A stretch of 10,427 nt of DNA from Colimorpha_A sp964630635 (GTDB taxonomy: Bacteria; Bacillota; Clostridia; Oscillospirales; CAG-272). The notes below the pieces were generated by a model. The model was not told the DNA's origin. It did not search any database and worked only from the letters and a program-made list of their open reading frames with translations. The stretch covers positions 1 to 10,427 of the forward strand of contig CAZVVM010000064.1 of the NCBI GenBank assembly GCA_964630635.1, given 5' to 3'. Made by a program: the position numbers and the translations under genes. Below, one piece after another: positions 4,989 to 10,427 of the stretch (positions are counted from its first letter, which is position 1; the number at the start of each line of letters is the position of its first letter).

Positions 4989-6611
4989 TTATTTGTTTCT
5001 CAACCGTTTCATTATATCGCTTTTTGCAAAGCTTTCGGAAAGCTCAACGTACATATTGTAAAGACGGGTATATTTCGCGTGCGCATCGGCATCGGGCTTA
5101 TATACCGCCGCACTGCCATCTCCCATTTTTTCGGCAGCACTCTTTACGTCGGGATATATCCCCGCCGCCACGGCGGCATATATCGCGCTTCCCTTTGCGC
5201 CCGTCTGCTTTGAGTCAACGACGCTGACGCTCTCGCCGAGAACGTCCGCCATTATCTGCATAAGGAGCGGATTTTTAAGCGGTATACCGCCGACTGCAAA
5301 TATGCGCTCGACCTTTAATCCGCCCTCTCGGTAAAGCTCGACCATTCGTCTTGTTCCGAAGGCGATCGAAGAAAGCATTGCGTGATATATTTCCTCGGGC
5401 TTCGTCATAAGCGTCATTCCGACAATCATACCCGAAAGGTCGTAATCAACGTAAGGCGAACGGTTACCGTTCCACCAATCGAGAACGAGAAGTCCGATAG
5501 CATCGGGATCAAGCTTCGAAGCGAGCGAATTAAGGTAGTCGAAAACACCCATTCCCTCGCGCTTCGCATTCTCGGTATAGCTTTCGGGCAGGCAGTTATC
5601 TATAAACCACGCAAGCATATCTCCAACGCAGGACTGCCCCGTTTCGTAAGCACGGTAGCCGTCAACGACACCGCCCATAACCTTACCGCAAATTCCCTTG
5701 ATGGGTGCGTCGGTATTCGAAATGAGAATATGGCAGCCGGACGTACCGATTATCAGCGTCAGGTCGCCGTTTGATACCGCCTTTGCCGCAGGAATGGATG
5801 CGTGCGCATCAATAACCGACGCGGAGACCGCCGTTCCGATCTTCAGTCCCGTTAGCTTTTCGCCGTTTTCGTTTATATATCCCGCAACAGTTCCGGGAGG
5901 AACGACCTCGCCTCTCAGCTTGTCAAGCACCGATGAAAAGGTCGGCGCAACCTCATTAAGGTACTCCTCGGACGGATATCCGTCCTGATACATCGACTTA
6001 TATCCTGCCTGACAAGCACTTCTGCGCTCTGTTCCCGTAAGAAGAGAAACGAGCCAGTCGCCTATCTCGGAATACTTTTCCGCCGCATTATACACCTCAG
6101 GCGATCTTTCGAACGTTTCAAGCATTTTCGGGAGCGCCCACTCGGCGGAGACCGTTCCGCCGTAGCTTTCAAGCCATTCTTCGCCGCGCAAGGACGCAAC
6201 GCGCGTCATTCTGTCCGCCTGCTCCTCGCCTCCGTGATGCTTCCAAAGCTTTATATATGCGTGAGGATCGCGCGAGAATTCTTTTAAGCTCGCAAGCGGC
6301 GTGCCGTCGTTCAGGTGCGGCAAAACGGTGCTTGACGTCGCGTCAATGCAAAGACCGACCACGTCATCGGCGGAAACTCCCGATTCCGAAAGAACGCCGC
6401 CGACCGTCTCGGTAAGCGCCTCAATATAATCATCGGGGTGCGCAAGAGCCGTTCTCACGCTCGGCTCGCCGCCGTTTATATCCTTTTCGCTCATTACGGC
6501 GTGCGGATACACGTATTCACAGCTCGCCTTGGCTCTGCCGTCGGCAGTATCGACGAGAAGTGCGCGCGCCGAAAGGGTGCCGTAATCAATACCTATTACG
6601 TATTTTGCCAT
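4989..6611 (-). CDS. araB: L-ribulokinase (FGGY family)
   Basis: Phosphorylates L-ribulose with ATP to L-ribulose 5-phosphate in L-arabinose breakdown, between AraA and AraD. The 540-residue length is right for AraB. GIDYGTLSARALLVD (7-21) is the first phosphate-binding loop; CIDATSSTVLP (88-98) and EYSEIGDW-like KYSEIGDWLVSLLTG (179-193) follow the AraB pattern; IDAHASIPAA (267-276) carries the probable catalytic base Asp268; LIIGTSGCH (286-294) starts the second domain; LDWWNGNRSP (377-386) is an AraB hallmark; VGGIPLKNPLLMQIMADVLG (440-459) is the FGGY C-terminal signature. ATG 6611 has GGAGA 8 nt upstream and overlaps by one base the stop of the small ORF in front, so the two are coupled. 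No araA, araD or araR is in view. Confidence 0.95.
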   Translation of the reverse strand: MAKYVIGIDYGTLSARALLVDTADGRAKASCEYVYPHAVMSEKDINGGEPSVRTALAHPDDYIEALTETVGGVLSESGVSADDVVGLCIDATSSTVLPHLNDGTPLASLKEFSRDPHAYIKLWKHHGGEEQADRMTRVASLRGEEWLESYGGTVSAEWALPKMLETFERSPEVYNAAEKYSEIGDWLVSLLTGTERRSACQAGYKSMYQDGYPSEEYLNEVAPTFSSVLDKLRGEVVPPGTVAGYINENGEKLTGLKIGTAVSASVIDAHASIPAAKAVSNGDLTLIIGTSGCHILISNTDAPIKGICGKVMGGVVDGYRAYETGQSCVGDMLAWFIDNCLPESYTENAKREGMGVFDYLNSLASKLDPDAIGLLVLDWWNGNRSPYVDYDLSGMIVGMTLMTKPEEIYHAMLSSIAFGTRRMVELYREGGLKVERIFAVGGIPLKNPLLMQIMADVLGESVSVVDSKQTGAKGSAIYAAVAAGIYPDVKSAAEKMGDGSAAVYKPDADAHAKYTRLYNMYVELSESFAKSDIMKRLRNK

Positions 6612-6760
6612 TATATTATCTCCGATTCGTATTTTGTCGTGAACTCCTTGTCCCCGTCGATATAGAACTTTATCTTGCCCTTGCCCTTTTCACCCGTCAG
6701 GTTTTCGGGTGAAACGGAAAAGGTCGTTATATTCTTTTTTATCGTAAGGTTACTTAACAT
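6611..6760 (-). CDS. 49-aa ORF before araB, probable internally deleted remnant of a DUF2961 protein
   Basis: Seen: a 49-residue frame with a very good ribosome binding site (GGAGG, 6771-6767, 6 nt before the ATG at 6760), ending TAATG over the araB start. Its first half (SVSPENLTGEKGKG, 15-28) reads like the N-terminal region of DUF2961 proteins (S.ENPTGEKGGG), and its second half (KIKFYIDGDKEF, 29-40) like a motif that lies over a hundred residues later in the same family (E.KFYIDGD..FPT). The two are joined in frame with nothing between. DUF2961 proteins are around 350 residues or more and many act as glycosidases. Inference: a large internal deletion with the start signals kept, perhaps now serving only to feed ribosomes to araB. 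From memory, not from a search. A functional microprotein is the alternative. Confidence 0.55.
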   Translation of the reverse strand: MLSNLTIKKNITTFSVSPENLTGEKGKGKIKFYIDGDKEFTTKYESEII

Positions 6761-6789
6761 TTCGTGCCTCCGAACGTTTTTTCACCACC

Positions 6790-6818
6790 ATTTTATCACA
6801 GCGTTCATTTAAATGCAA
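6790..6818 (-). promoter_or_regulatory. Possible promoter of the small-ORF-araB operon
   Basis: On the minus strand TAAAAT (6795-6790) is preceded by TGA, an extended -10 (TGnTAAAAT). TTGCAT (6818-6813) 17 bp upstream is a weak -35. A perfect palindrome CATTTAAATG (6806-6815) lies between and partly over the -35, a possible operator for a sugar regulator. Confidence 0.45.
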
Positions 6819-6884
6819 CAAATAACCGAAAAATAAGTTGTGCTTGTATTTATTTGAAAACCGTGTTATAATTGTCACAGCGTT
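6796..6884. repeat. TCACAGCGTT direct repeat pair in the divergent araB/GT14 promoter region
   Basis: TCACAGCGTT occurs at 6796-6805 and 6875-6884, 79 bp apart. The first copy touches the -10 of the minus-strand promoter; the second covers the expected start point of the plus-strand promoter. Same orientation on the plus strand. Could be a shared regulator site; could be chance. Confidence 0.3.
6844..6872 (+). promoter_or_regulatory. Predicted promoter of the GT14 gene
   Basis: A perfect TATAAT (6867-6872) with the extended TGT in front (6864-6866), and TTGTAT (6844-6849) 17 bp upstream. Predicted start near 6879. Confidence 0.6.
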
Positions 6885-6900
6885 AAACGGGAGACACGAT

Positions 6901-7773
6901 ATGCCGATCAACAACGAAAGAAAACACGCCTATCTGATAATGGCGCACAATAAATTCGACCAGCTCGCCGTACTTATCGGCTTGCTCGACGATGAAAGAA
7001 ACGACATTTATCTTCATATTGACAAAAAAGCCAAGGACTTTGACCGCGCCTCGATAAAAACGAAGTATTCAAATCTGTATTTCGTCAAACCGATGTCCGT
7101 TATCTGGGGCGGCGACAGTATGGTAAAGTGCGAGCAGCGCCTGTTTGAGAGCGCGGGTAAGAAGCACTACGCGTATTATCACCTGCTGTCGGGCGTTGAT
7201 CTTCCGATCAAAACGCAGGACGAGATACACGCGTTTTTCAAGAAACACGAAGGACAGAATTTCATCGACCTCGACGAAAAAGCGCTGTCAAGCCGTGAAT
7301 TCACTCGGCGTGTCGATTGGTATCACCTTTTCCAGAACGTAGTCGGCAGAAGCTACGACCGCTTCAAATGCCATTTACGCGGGCTTCAGGAGTGCCTGAT
7401 CTCATGTCAGATGAAGCTTAAAATGAAGCGGAAGGAGATAATTCCGCTTTATAAGGGCGCAAACTGGGTCAGTATAACCGACGAAATGATACAGTACGTA
7501 TTAAGCCAAAAGAAGCTTATAAAGAAGCAGTTTTATGTTTCGCACTGCGCCGACGAGGTGTTTTTGCAGAGCGTCGCTATGGCGTCGCCCTACCGCGATA
7601 CGGTAACGGGCAAATGCCTGCGCGAGATCGACTGGACGCGCGGCGGGCCCTACACATTCCGCGCCGAGGACGTTCCCGCGCTTATGACCTCGGAAAACCT
7701 TTTTGCAAGAAAGTTCGACATTGACCTCGACCGCGAGGCAATAAAAATTATAGCCGAAAAGCTCAAAAAATGA
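6901..7773 (+). CDS. GT14-family glycosyltransferase (Core-2/I-branching enzyme type)
   Basis: A 290-residue cytoplasmic-looking protein that most likely transfers a sugar from a nucleotide sugar onto a glycan or polysaccharide precursor. Family pattern: KHAYLIMAHNKFDQL (8-22) is the first strand; NDIYLHIDKKA (34-44) the nucleotide-sugar region; VIWGGDSMVKCEQRLFESA (67-85) the GT14 (V.WGg..mv.ae..ll..A) stretch; YYHLLSGVDLPIKTQDEIHAFF (92-113) the most typical block; GANWVSIT (186-193) and ADEVFLQSV (217-225) hold the acidic residues of the active-site region (Asp218, Glu219). No membrane anchor is present, unlike the animal enzymes. The frame is open to a TTG at 6838, but that would start upstream of the promoter's -10; ATG 6901 with GGGAGA 6 nt upstream is right. 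Bacterial members are often in capsule or exopolysaccharide loci; here it stands alone, so the acceptor is unknown. Confidence 0.9.
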   Translation: MPINNERKHAYLIMAHNKFDQLAVLIGLLDDERNDIYLHIDKKAKDFDRASIKTKYSNLYFVKPMSVIWGGDSMVKCEQRLFESAGKKHYAYYHLLSGVDLPIKTQDEIHAFFKKHEGQNFIDLDEKALSSREFTRRVDWYHLFQNVVGRSYDRFKCHLRGLQECLISCQMKLKMKRKEIIPLYKGANWVSITDEMIQYVLSQKKLIKKQFYVSHCADEVFLQSVAMASPYRDTVTGKCLREIDWTRGGPYTFRAEDVPALMTSENLFARKFDIDLDREAIKIIAEKLKK

Positions 7774-7778
7774 ATACG

Positions 7779-7817
7779 ATCACCTCCGTTTGAATACCTT
7801 ATCAATACGGAGGTGAT
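7779..7817 (+). promoter_or_regulatory. Hairpin enclosing the tspO ribosome binding site
   Basis: ATCACCTCCGT (7779-7789) pairs perfectly over 11 bp with ACGGAGGTGAT (7807-7817); TTGA (7790-7793) and TCAA (7802-7805) can extend the stem inside the loop. The right arm contains GGAGGTGA, the complete Shine-Dalgarno sequence of tspO, so folding hides it. The left arm is the same as the anti-Shine-Dalgarno end of 16S rRNA. The stretch after it (TTTCTTTG) is a poor T tract, which argues against a plain terminator, although it is the only hairpin after the GT14 gene. Confidence 0.55.
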
Positions 7818-7821
7818 TTCT

Positions 7822-8292
7822 TTGAAAACAGATTGGAAAAAACTTATAATAAATATTGCGATCCCGCTCGGCGTCGGCGCACTTTCGGCGCTTATCAGTA
7901 TGGGAAGTATGCAGTCCTTCGCGCAGCTTAACCAGCCGCCGCTTTCCCCGCCCGCGTGGCTGTTCCCCGTCGTGTGGTCGATCCTCTACATTCTTATGGG
8001 AATATCGTCCTACCTCATAACCGAATCGGGCAAGCCCGCGAGATCAAGAACCGCCCTCGCCGTCTACGGCGTTCAGCTTTTCTTCAATTTTATGTGGTCG
8101 ATCATATTTTTCAATTTCGAGGCGTATCTTTTTGCATTTATATGGCTTATCGCGCTTCTCGTCCTGATAATCGTGAACGCATATCTTTTCTACCAAATCG
8201 ACCACCGCGCTGGACTTCTCTTTATCCCGTATATTATCTGGGTAACCTTTGCCGGTTATCTCAATTTCGGCATTTTCCTTCTGAACCGATAA
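7822..8292 (+). CDS. tspO: TspO/MBR family membrane protein
   Basis: A 156-residue integral membrane protein with five expected transmembrane helices: about residues 8-26, 46-66, 80-98, 102-123 and 132-153. Signature stretches: LNQPPLSPPAWLFPVVWSILYILMGISSYLI (36-66), VQLFFNFMWSIIFF (84-97) with the Asn/Trp cluster, and PYIIWVTFAGYLNFGIF (136-152). Known: bacterial TspO proteins bind porphyrins and other ligands and have been tied to stress and tetrapyrrole handling; the exact function is unsettled. The start is a TTG at 7822, with a near-perfect GGAGGTGA (7809-7816) 5 nt upstream; a GTG at 7813 in the same frame lies inside that site and is rejected. It follows the GT14 gene by 48 bp on the same strand, so it may be cotranscribed, with its translation controlled by the hairpin (inference). 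Confidence 0.93.
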   Translation: MKTDWKKLIINIAIPLGVGALSALISMGSMQSFAQLNQPPLSPPAWLFPVVWSILYILMGISSYLITESGKPARSRTALAVYGVQLFFNFMWSIIFFNFEAYLFAFIWLIALLVLIIVNAYLFYQIDHRAGLLFIPYIIWVTFAGYLNFGIFLLNR

Positions 8293-8319
8293 AAAATCAC
8301 CCCTCAAAGGGGTGATTTT
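8293..8319. terminator. Bidirectional terminator between tspO and the lipoprotein gene
   Basis: AAAATCACCCC (8293-8303) and GGGGTGATTTT (8309-8319) form an 11-bp stem with a 5-nt loop; the A and T ends provide T tracts on both strands. It lies in the 30 bp between two convergent stop codons. Confidence 0.88.
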
Positions 8320-8322
8320 CGT

Positions 8323-10245
8323 TCAGATGATTTCGCTCGAGACCAGCTTTCCGTCCTTGTCAAAATCCTCACGGGTAACCGTACCGTCACCGTTGTGAGT
8401 ATAGACGGTCTTTCCTTCGTCATAGTACTGCGTTTCGGTAATGACGCTGTTGCCATCGCCGTAAACGGTCTCCGAGGTCAGCTTTCCGTCCTTATCGTAT
8501 TTGCATTCGCGCGCAAGATATCCGTCCTCGTTATAGAATTCGACACTCTTACCGTTACTAAGGTACGTGGTAAATTCGATTGTGTAGCCGTTTGCGGCTT
8601 CGCGGCTTTCGTAAAGCAGCTCGCCGTTTTCGTCGTGAGTATAGGTCGTTATGCTGCCGTCGTCATTCGTCACTTCAGTGTACTTAAAATAGTGAAAGTA
8701 GCTTCCGTCGGCATTGTACATAATATCAAGGGATATATTGCCGCTTTCGAGATAATTTATAACTCGCATTCTGCCGTCGGAGTAATACTCCGTACGAATT
8801 AACGAGGTCCAGTCGCCGTTTTGATCGTACAAATATTCCTCGCTTTCGACAAGAACGCCGTTTTCGTACGTTTCTTCAAGGATATTATTACCGTCCTCGT
8901 CGTACGAATACTTTACTTCCCCGATCAAGGTGCCGTCCGAATAGTTCTTCTCGCTTATCAGATCACCGTTTTCATTGTATTCGTATTCATAGGTCTCATT
9001 CGTTACGACCACGCCCTCCGCGTCGTACTCAATATATGAAAGCTTATCGTAGTTATCGTTATATACGGTTACTTCCTTTCCGCCGTCATCATAGTAGTCG
9101 GTTTCGGTGCACCTTGACCAGTCGTCGGAATTGTCATCATATTCGTATACGGTCTCTATTGAGAGAAGGTCGTCTTCAATTTCCTTTTTGAGAGTCACTC
9201 TGCCAAGCTCGTCACGGGTATACTCGATTTTGGTCTCGCTTATCGTTTCGCCGTCGGAGTCAACGACCTTCGACAGTACAATCTTTCCGTAGTCATCGTA
9301 TGTAGCTATATGCGTTTCGCTATACGAATAATACTTACGTTCGCTTATTATCGTCTTGGGATACGCGTACTCGTAATCTGCGTATTTGTAGGTATCCTCA
9401 TAGCGGAGAGCGTCATTTACAAACCACTTGCGCGAAAGGATCTCTCCCTTTTCGTCGAAAACGAACTCATATTTCTCAGCGTAATCGATCTCACCGTTTT
9501 CATACGTGACGTATTCCTGCGCGTAACCGTCGGAAGAGAATTTTTCAACGCTTCCGACCGTTCCGTCAGTGGTATAATCGATACTCTCGCAGATATAAGA
9601 AACGCCGTTTTCATCAAGTGCGTATTTATCGAGACCTATCTTCTTGTCGGACTCGTAGCAGGTGCGGCTGATAACGTTTCCCTTCGAGTCCTTCTCATAG
9701 GTATATTTTTCGCTCGTCATAACCTTGCCGGTTTTAGTATAATCCGTCACTGACGTAAGGAAGCCGTCTTCGTCATAGGTTCTGACGGTGTAATAATCGT
9801 CATAATTGCGCTTCGTTCTTAAACGCTCGTATTCTCCGTTCTTCTTTACGACGATGCCTTCCTCATATACGTCGGTGCCTTCATACGCCGTATACGACGC
9901 CGGCTCGCCGTTCTTATATGCGTACTCATATACGCGTCTGTACGTTTCTGTACCGTTGCGGTATTCGACGTAGTAATCTCTGAGCCCATACTTATTGTAC
10001 GCGGTAAACTCAAGCTCGATCGGCGAGCCGGCGTGAAGCGTCGCTCCGCACTCCTTGCATGCGTTTTCGTCATCAAGGGTATGCTCGCCCTCGTTAATCT
10101 TCTTTGCGCTTGATCTGCATATCTGATAATGTCCTTCAACGGTAGCCGTCCAAAGGTCGTTCTTGTGCGAATGCTTCTCTGCACAGGCGGAAAGCACCGC
10201 GGTAAGCATAGTTAGTGCAATTACGAACGATATTATTTTTTTCAT
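8323..10245 (-). CDS. Lipoprotein with Cys/His module and long YD-like repeat region (640 aa)
   Basis: The N-terminus is a lipoprotein signal: MKK, a hydrophobic stretch (4-18) and the lipobox LSAC with Cys21, so the protein should be anchored outside the membrane. Residues 30-69 (W..T.EGHYQIC..S...NEGEHTLDDENACKECGATLH) hold Cys43, Cys63 and Cys66 plus several His, like the small HYxxC...HTxxxxxxCxxCG modules of Bacillota surface proteins. From about 150 to the end the sequence is a series of degenerate units of 20-25 residues, rich in Tyr, Asp, Glu and Gly, of the form Y-D-E-N/D-G-x-L-x-S-E-x-x-Y (e.g. 158-167, 422-434, 448-460, 470-481, 570-593). These resemble YD/MORN-variant repeats, which form beta-strand arrays. 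The protein is strongly acidic. ATG 10245 is fixed by GGAGGAG (10258-10252) 6 nt upstream; the open frame further up runs through the promoter. No enzyme motif seen; role unknown, perhaps adhesion or binding. Confidence 0.85.
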   Translation of the reverse strand: MKKIISFVIALTMLTAVLSACAEKHSHKNDLWTATVEGHYQICRSSAKKINEGEHTLDDENACKECGATLHAGSPIELEFTAYNKYGLRDYYVEYRNGTETYRRVYEYAYKNGEPASYTAYEGTDVYEEGIVVKKNGEYERLRTKRNYDDYYTVRTYDEDGFLTSVTDYTKTGKVMTSEKYTYEKDSKGNVISRTCYESDKKIGLDKYALDENGVSYICESIDYTTDGTVGSVEKFSSDGYAQEYVTYENGEIDYAEKYEFVFDEKGEILSRKWFVNDALRYEDTYKYADYEYAYPKTIISERKYYSYSETHIATYDDYGKIVLSKVVDSDGETISETKIEYTRDELGRVTLKKEIEDDLLSIETVYEYDDNSDDWSRCTETDYYDDGGKEVTVYNDNYDKLSYIEYDAEGVVVTNETYEYEYNENGDLISEKNYSDGTLIGEVKYSYDEDGNNILEETYENGVLVESEEYLYDQNGDWTSLIRTEYYSDGRMRVINYLESGNISLDIMYNADGSYFHYFKYTEVTNDDGSITTYTHDENGELLYESREAANGYTIEFTTYLSNGKSVEFYNEDGYLARECKYDKDGKLTSETVYGDGNSVITETQYYDEGKTVYTHNGDGTVTREDFDKDGKLVSSEII

Positions 10246-10273
10246 ATTCTGCTCCTCCAAAGCATAGTATTGC

Positions 10274-10286
10274 GGTCGGTTCGACC
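10274..10286. repeat. Small hairpin in the lipoprotein 5' leader
   Basis: GGTCG (10274-10278), GTT, CGACC (10282-10286). It sits at the very 5' end of the predicted transcript (start near 10288), a position where stems can protect mRNA. Confidence 0.35.
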
Positions 10287-10294
10287 ACAGTATA

Positions 10295-10323
10295 ATTATA
10301 TCATAAAGCGGCGGAATAGTCAA
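10295..10323 (-). promoter_or_regulatory. Predicted promoter of the lipoprotein gene
   Basis: On the minus strand TTGACT (10323-10318), 17-bp spacer and perfect TATAAT (10300-10295). Confidence 0.75.
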
Positions 10324-10330
10324 CCGCTTT
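10305..10330. promoter_or_regulatory. Dyad around the lipoprotein -35, candidate operator
   Basis: AAAGCGG (10305-10311) and CCGCTTT (10324-10330) are perfect inverted 7-bp arms 12 bp apart. The spacer contains the whole -35 box, so a bound dimer would block the promoter. A former terminator stem is a less likely reading, as no T tract follows directly. Confidence 0.4.
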
Positions 10331-10352
10331 GACATAAAAAATCCACCCGCAT

Positions 10353-10427
10353 AGCGTGATGCTCTTAACGGGGCATTCACGCTAAACGATGTTTGCCCTT
10401 ACGGGCAAGTGATGTTGACTTCGTCAG
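10353..10427. repeat. Tandem hairpin-unit array reaching the right edge
   Basis: Three hairpins lie in a row: AGCGTGATGC (10353-10362) with GCATTCACGCT (10373-10383, one bulge); TTGCCC (10393-10398), TTAC, GGGCAA (10403-10408); and TGAC, TTC, GTCA at 10415-10426. The last two are each preceded by GATGTT (10388-10393 and 10411-10416), and CAAGT links them, so the units share a frame of the form GATGTT-stem-loop-stem-GT with different stems. Similar chains are known to me between genes in gut Clostridia. The array continues past the window. Confidence 0.5.

Noticed and set aside
6838..6900. Longer GT14 start at a TTG (6838)
   Set aside because: It would include the predicted promoter in the coding region, and ATG 6901 has a proper ribosome binding site.
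6760..6900. Riboswitch or AraR-type operator between araB and the GT14 gene
   Set aside because: No conserved riboswitch core is seen, and no ATTTGTACGTACAAAT-like AraR site; only a short palindrome and a 10-bp repeat are present.
7779..7817. Ordinary rho-independent terminator of the GT14 gene
   Set aside because: The stem is followed by TTTCTTTG, not a proper T run, and its right arm is the tspO ribosome binding site. A partial terminator effect is not excluded.
8395..9753. Plus-strand frames of 135, 72, 61 and 147 codons
   Set aside because: All are antisense to the repeat region of the lipoprotein; their Val/Ile-rich sequences are the mirror of its Asp/Tyr/Glu codons.
10353..10427. CRISPR array at the right edge
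   Set aside because: Units are adjacent hairpins with variable stems and constant flanks, not identical repeats separated by unique spacers of equal length.
1..10427. tRNA, rRNA or a complete insertion sequence
   Set aside because: No cloverleaf with TTCRA-type loop, no rRNA segment and no transposase frame was recognised on either strand.

Overview
The window looks like a chromosomal segment of a spore-forming gut-type Clostridia (Bacillota). The reasons are a SpoIVB sporulation protease, Shine-Dalgarno sites close to GGAGG, near-consensus sigma-A promoters (TTGACA-17-TATAAT), TTG starts, and small palindromic repeats of a kind I associate with Oscillospiraceae-like genomes. The species cannot be named from the sequence.

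Left part (1-1850). A PRPP synthase gene runs off the left edge on the minus strand. It is divergent from a spoIVB-type S55 peptidase gene on the plus strand. spoIVB ends at a strong bidirectional terminator.

Accessory block (1855-3520). Two small XRE-family regulators lie in tandem on the minus strand and are divergent from a one-domain SLOG (DUF2493/YspA-like) protein. The two promoters overlap at their -35 boxes, and a 28-bp dyad covers the -10 of the SLOG promoter. A Phd-Doc type II toxin-antitoxin pair follows, converging on the SLOG gene at a shared terminator and driven by a perfect consensus promoter. These small, regulated, compact genes look like an inserted defence or maintenance module.

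Repeat-rich gap (3446-3931). This gap of about 490 bp holds no convincing gene. It contains the phd-doc promoter, two related hairpin elements with GTGGGAG...CCCTAC ends, a CCCTCTCC-type palindromic element, two look-alike hairpins with 9-bp stems, and the promoter of the next gene.

Sugar-metabolism part (3932-6835). A cytoplasmic GH20-like TIM-barrel glycoside hydrolase (plus strand) converges on an L-ribulokinase gene, araB (minus strand). araB starts inside the stop codon of a 49-codon ORF that looks like two separate pieces of a DUF2961 protein joined together. Release of sugars by glycosidases and phosphorylation of L-ribulose fit a plant- or host-glycan lifestyle, but araA and araD are not in view.

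Right part (6840-10427). A GT14 (Core-2/I-branching type) glycosyltransferase is divergent from the araB operon. It is followed by a TspO/MBR membrane protein whose ribosome binding site lies in a strong hairpin. A 640-residue lipoprotein on the minus strand converges on tspO; it has a small Cys/His module and then a long run of YD-like repeats. Its promoter carries a dyad over the -35. The right edge runs into a tandem array of short hairpin units starting GATGTT.
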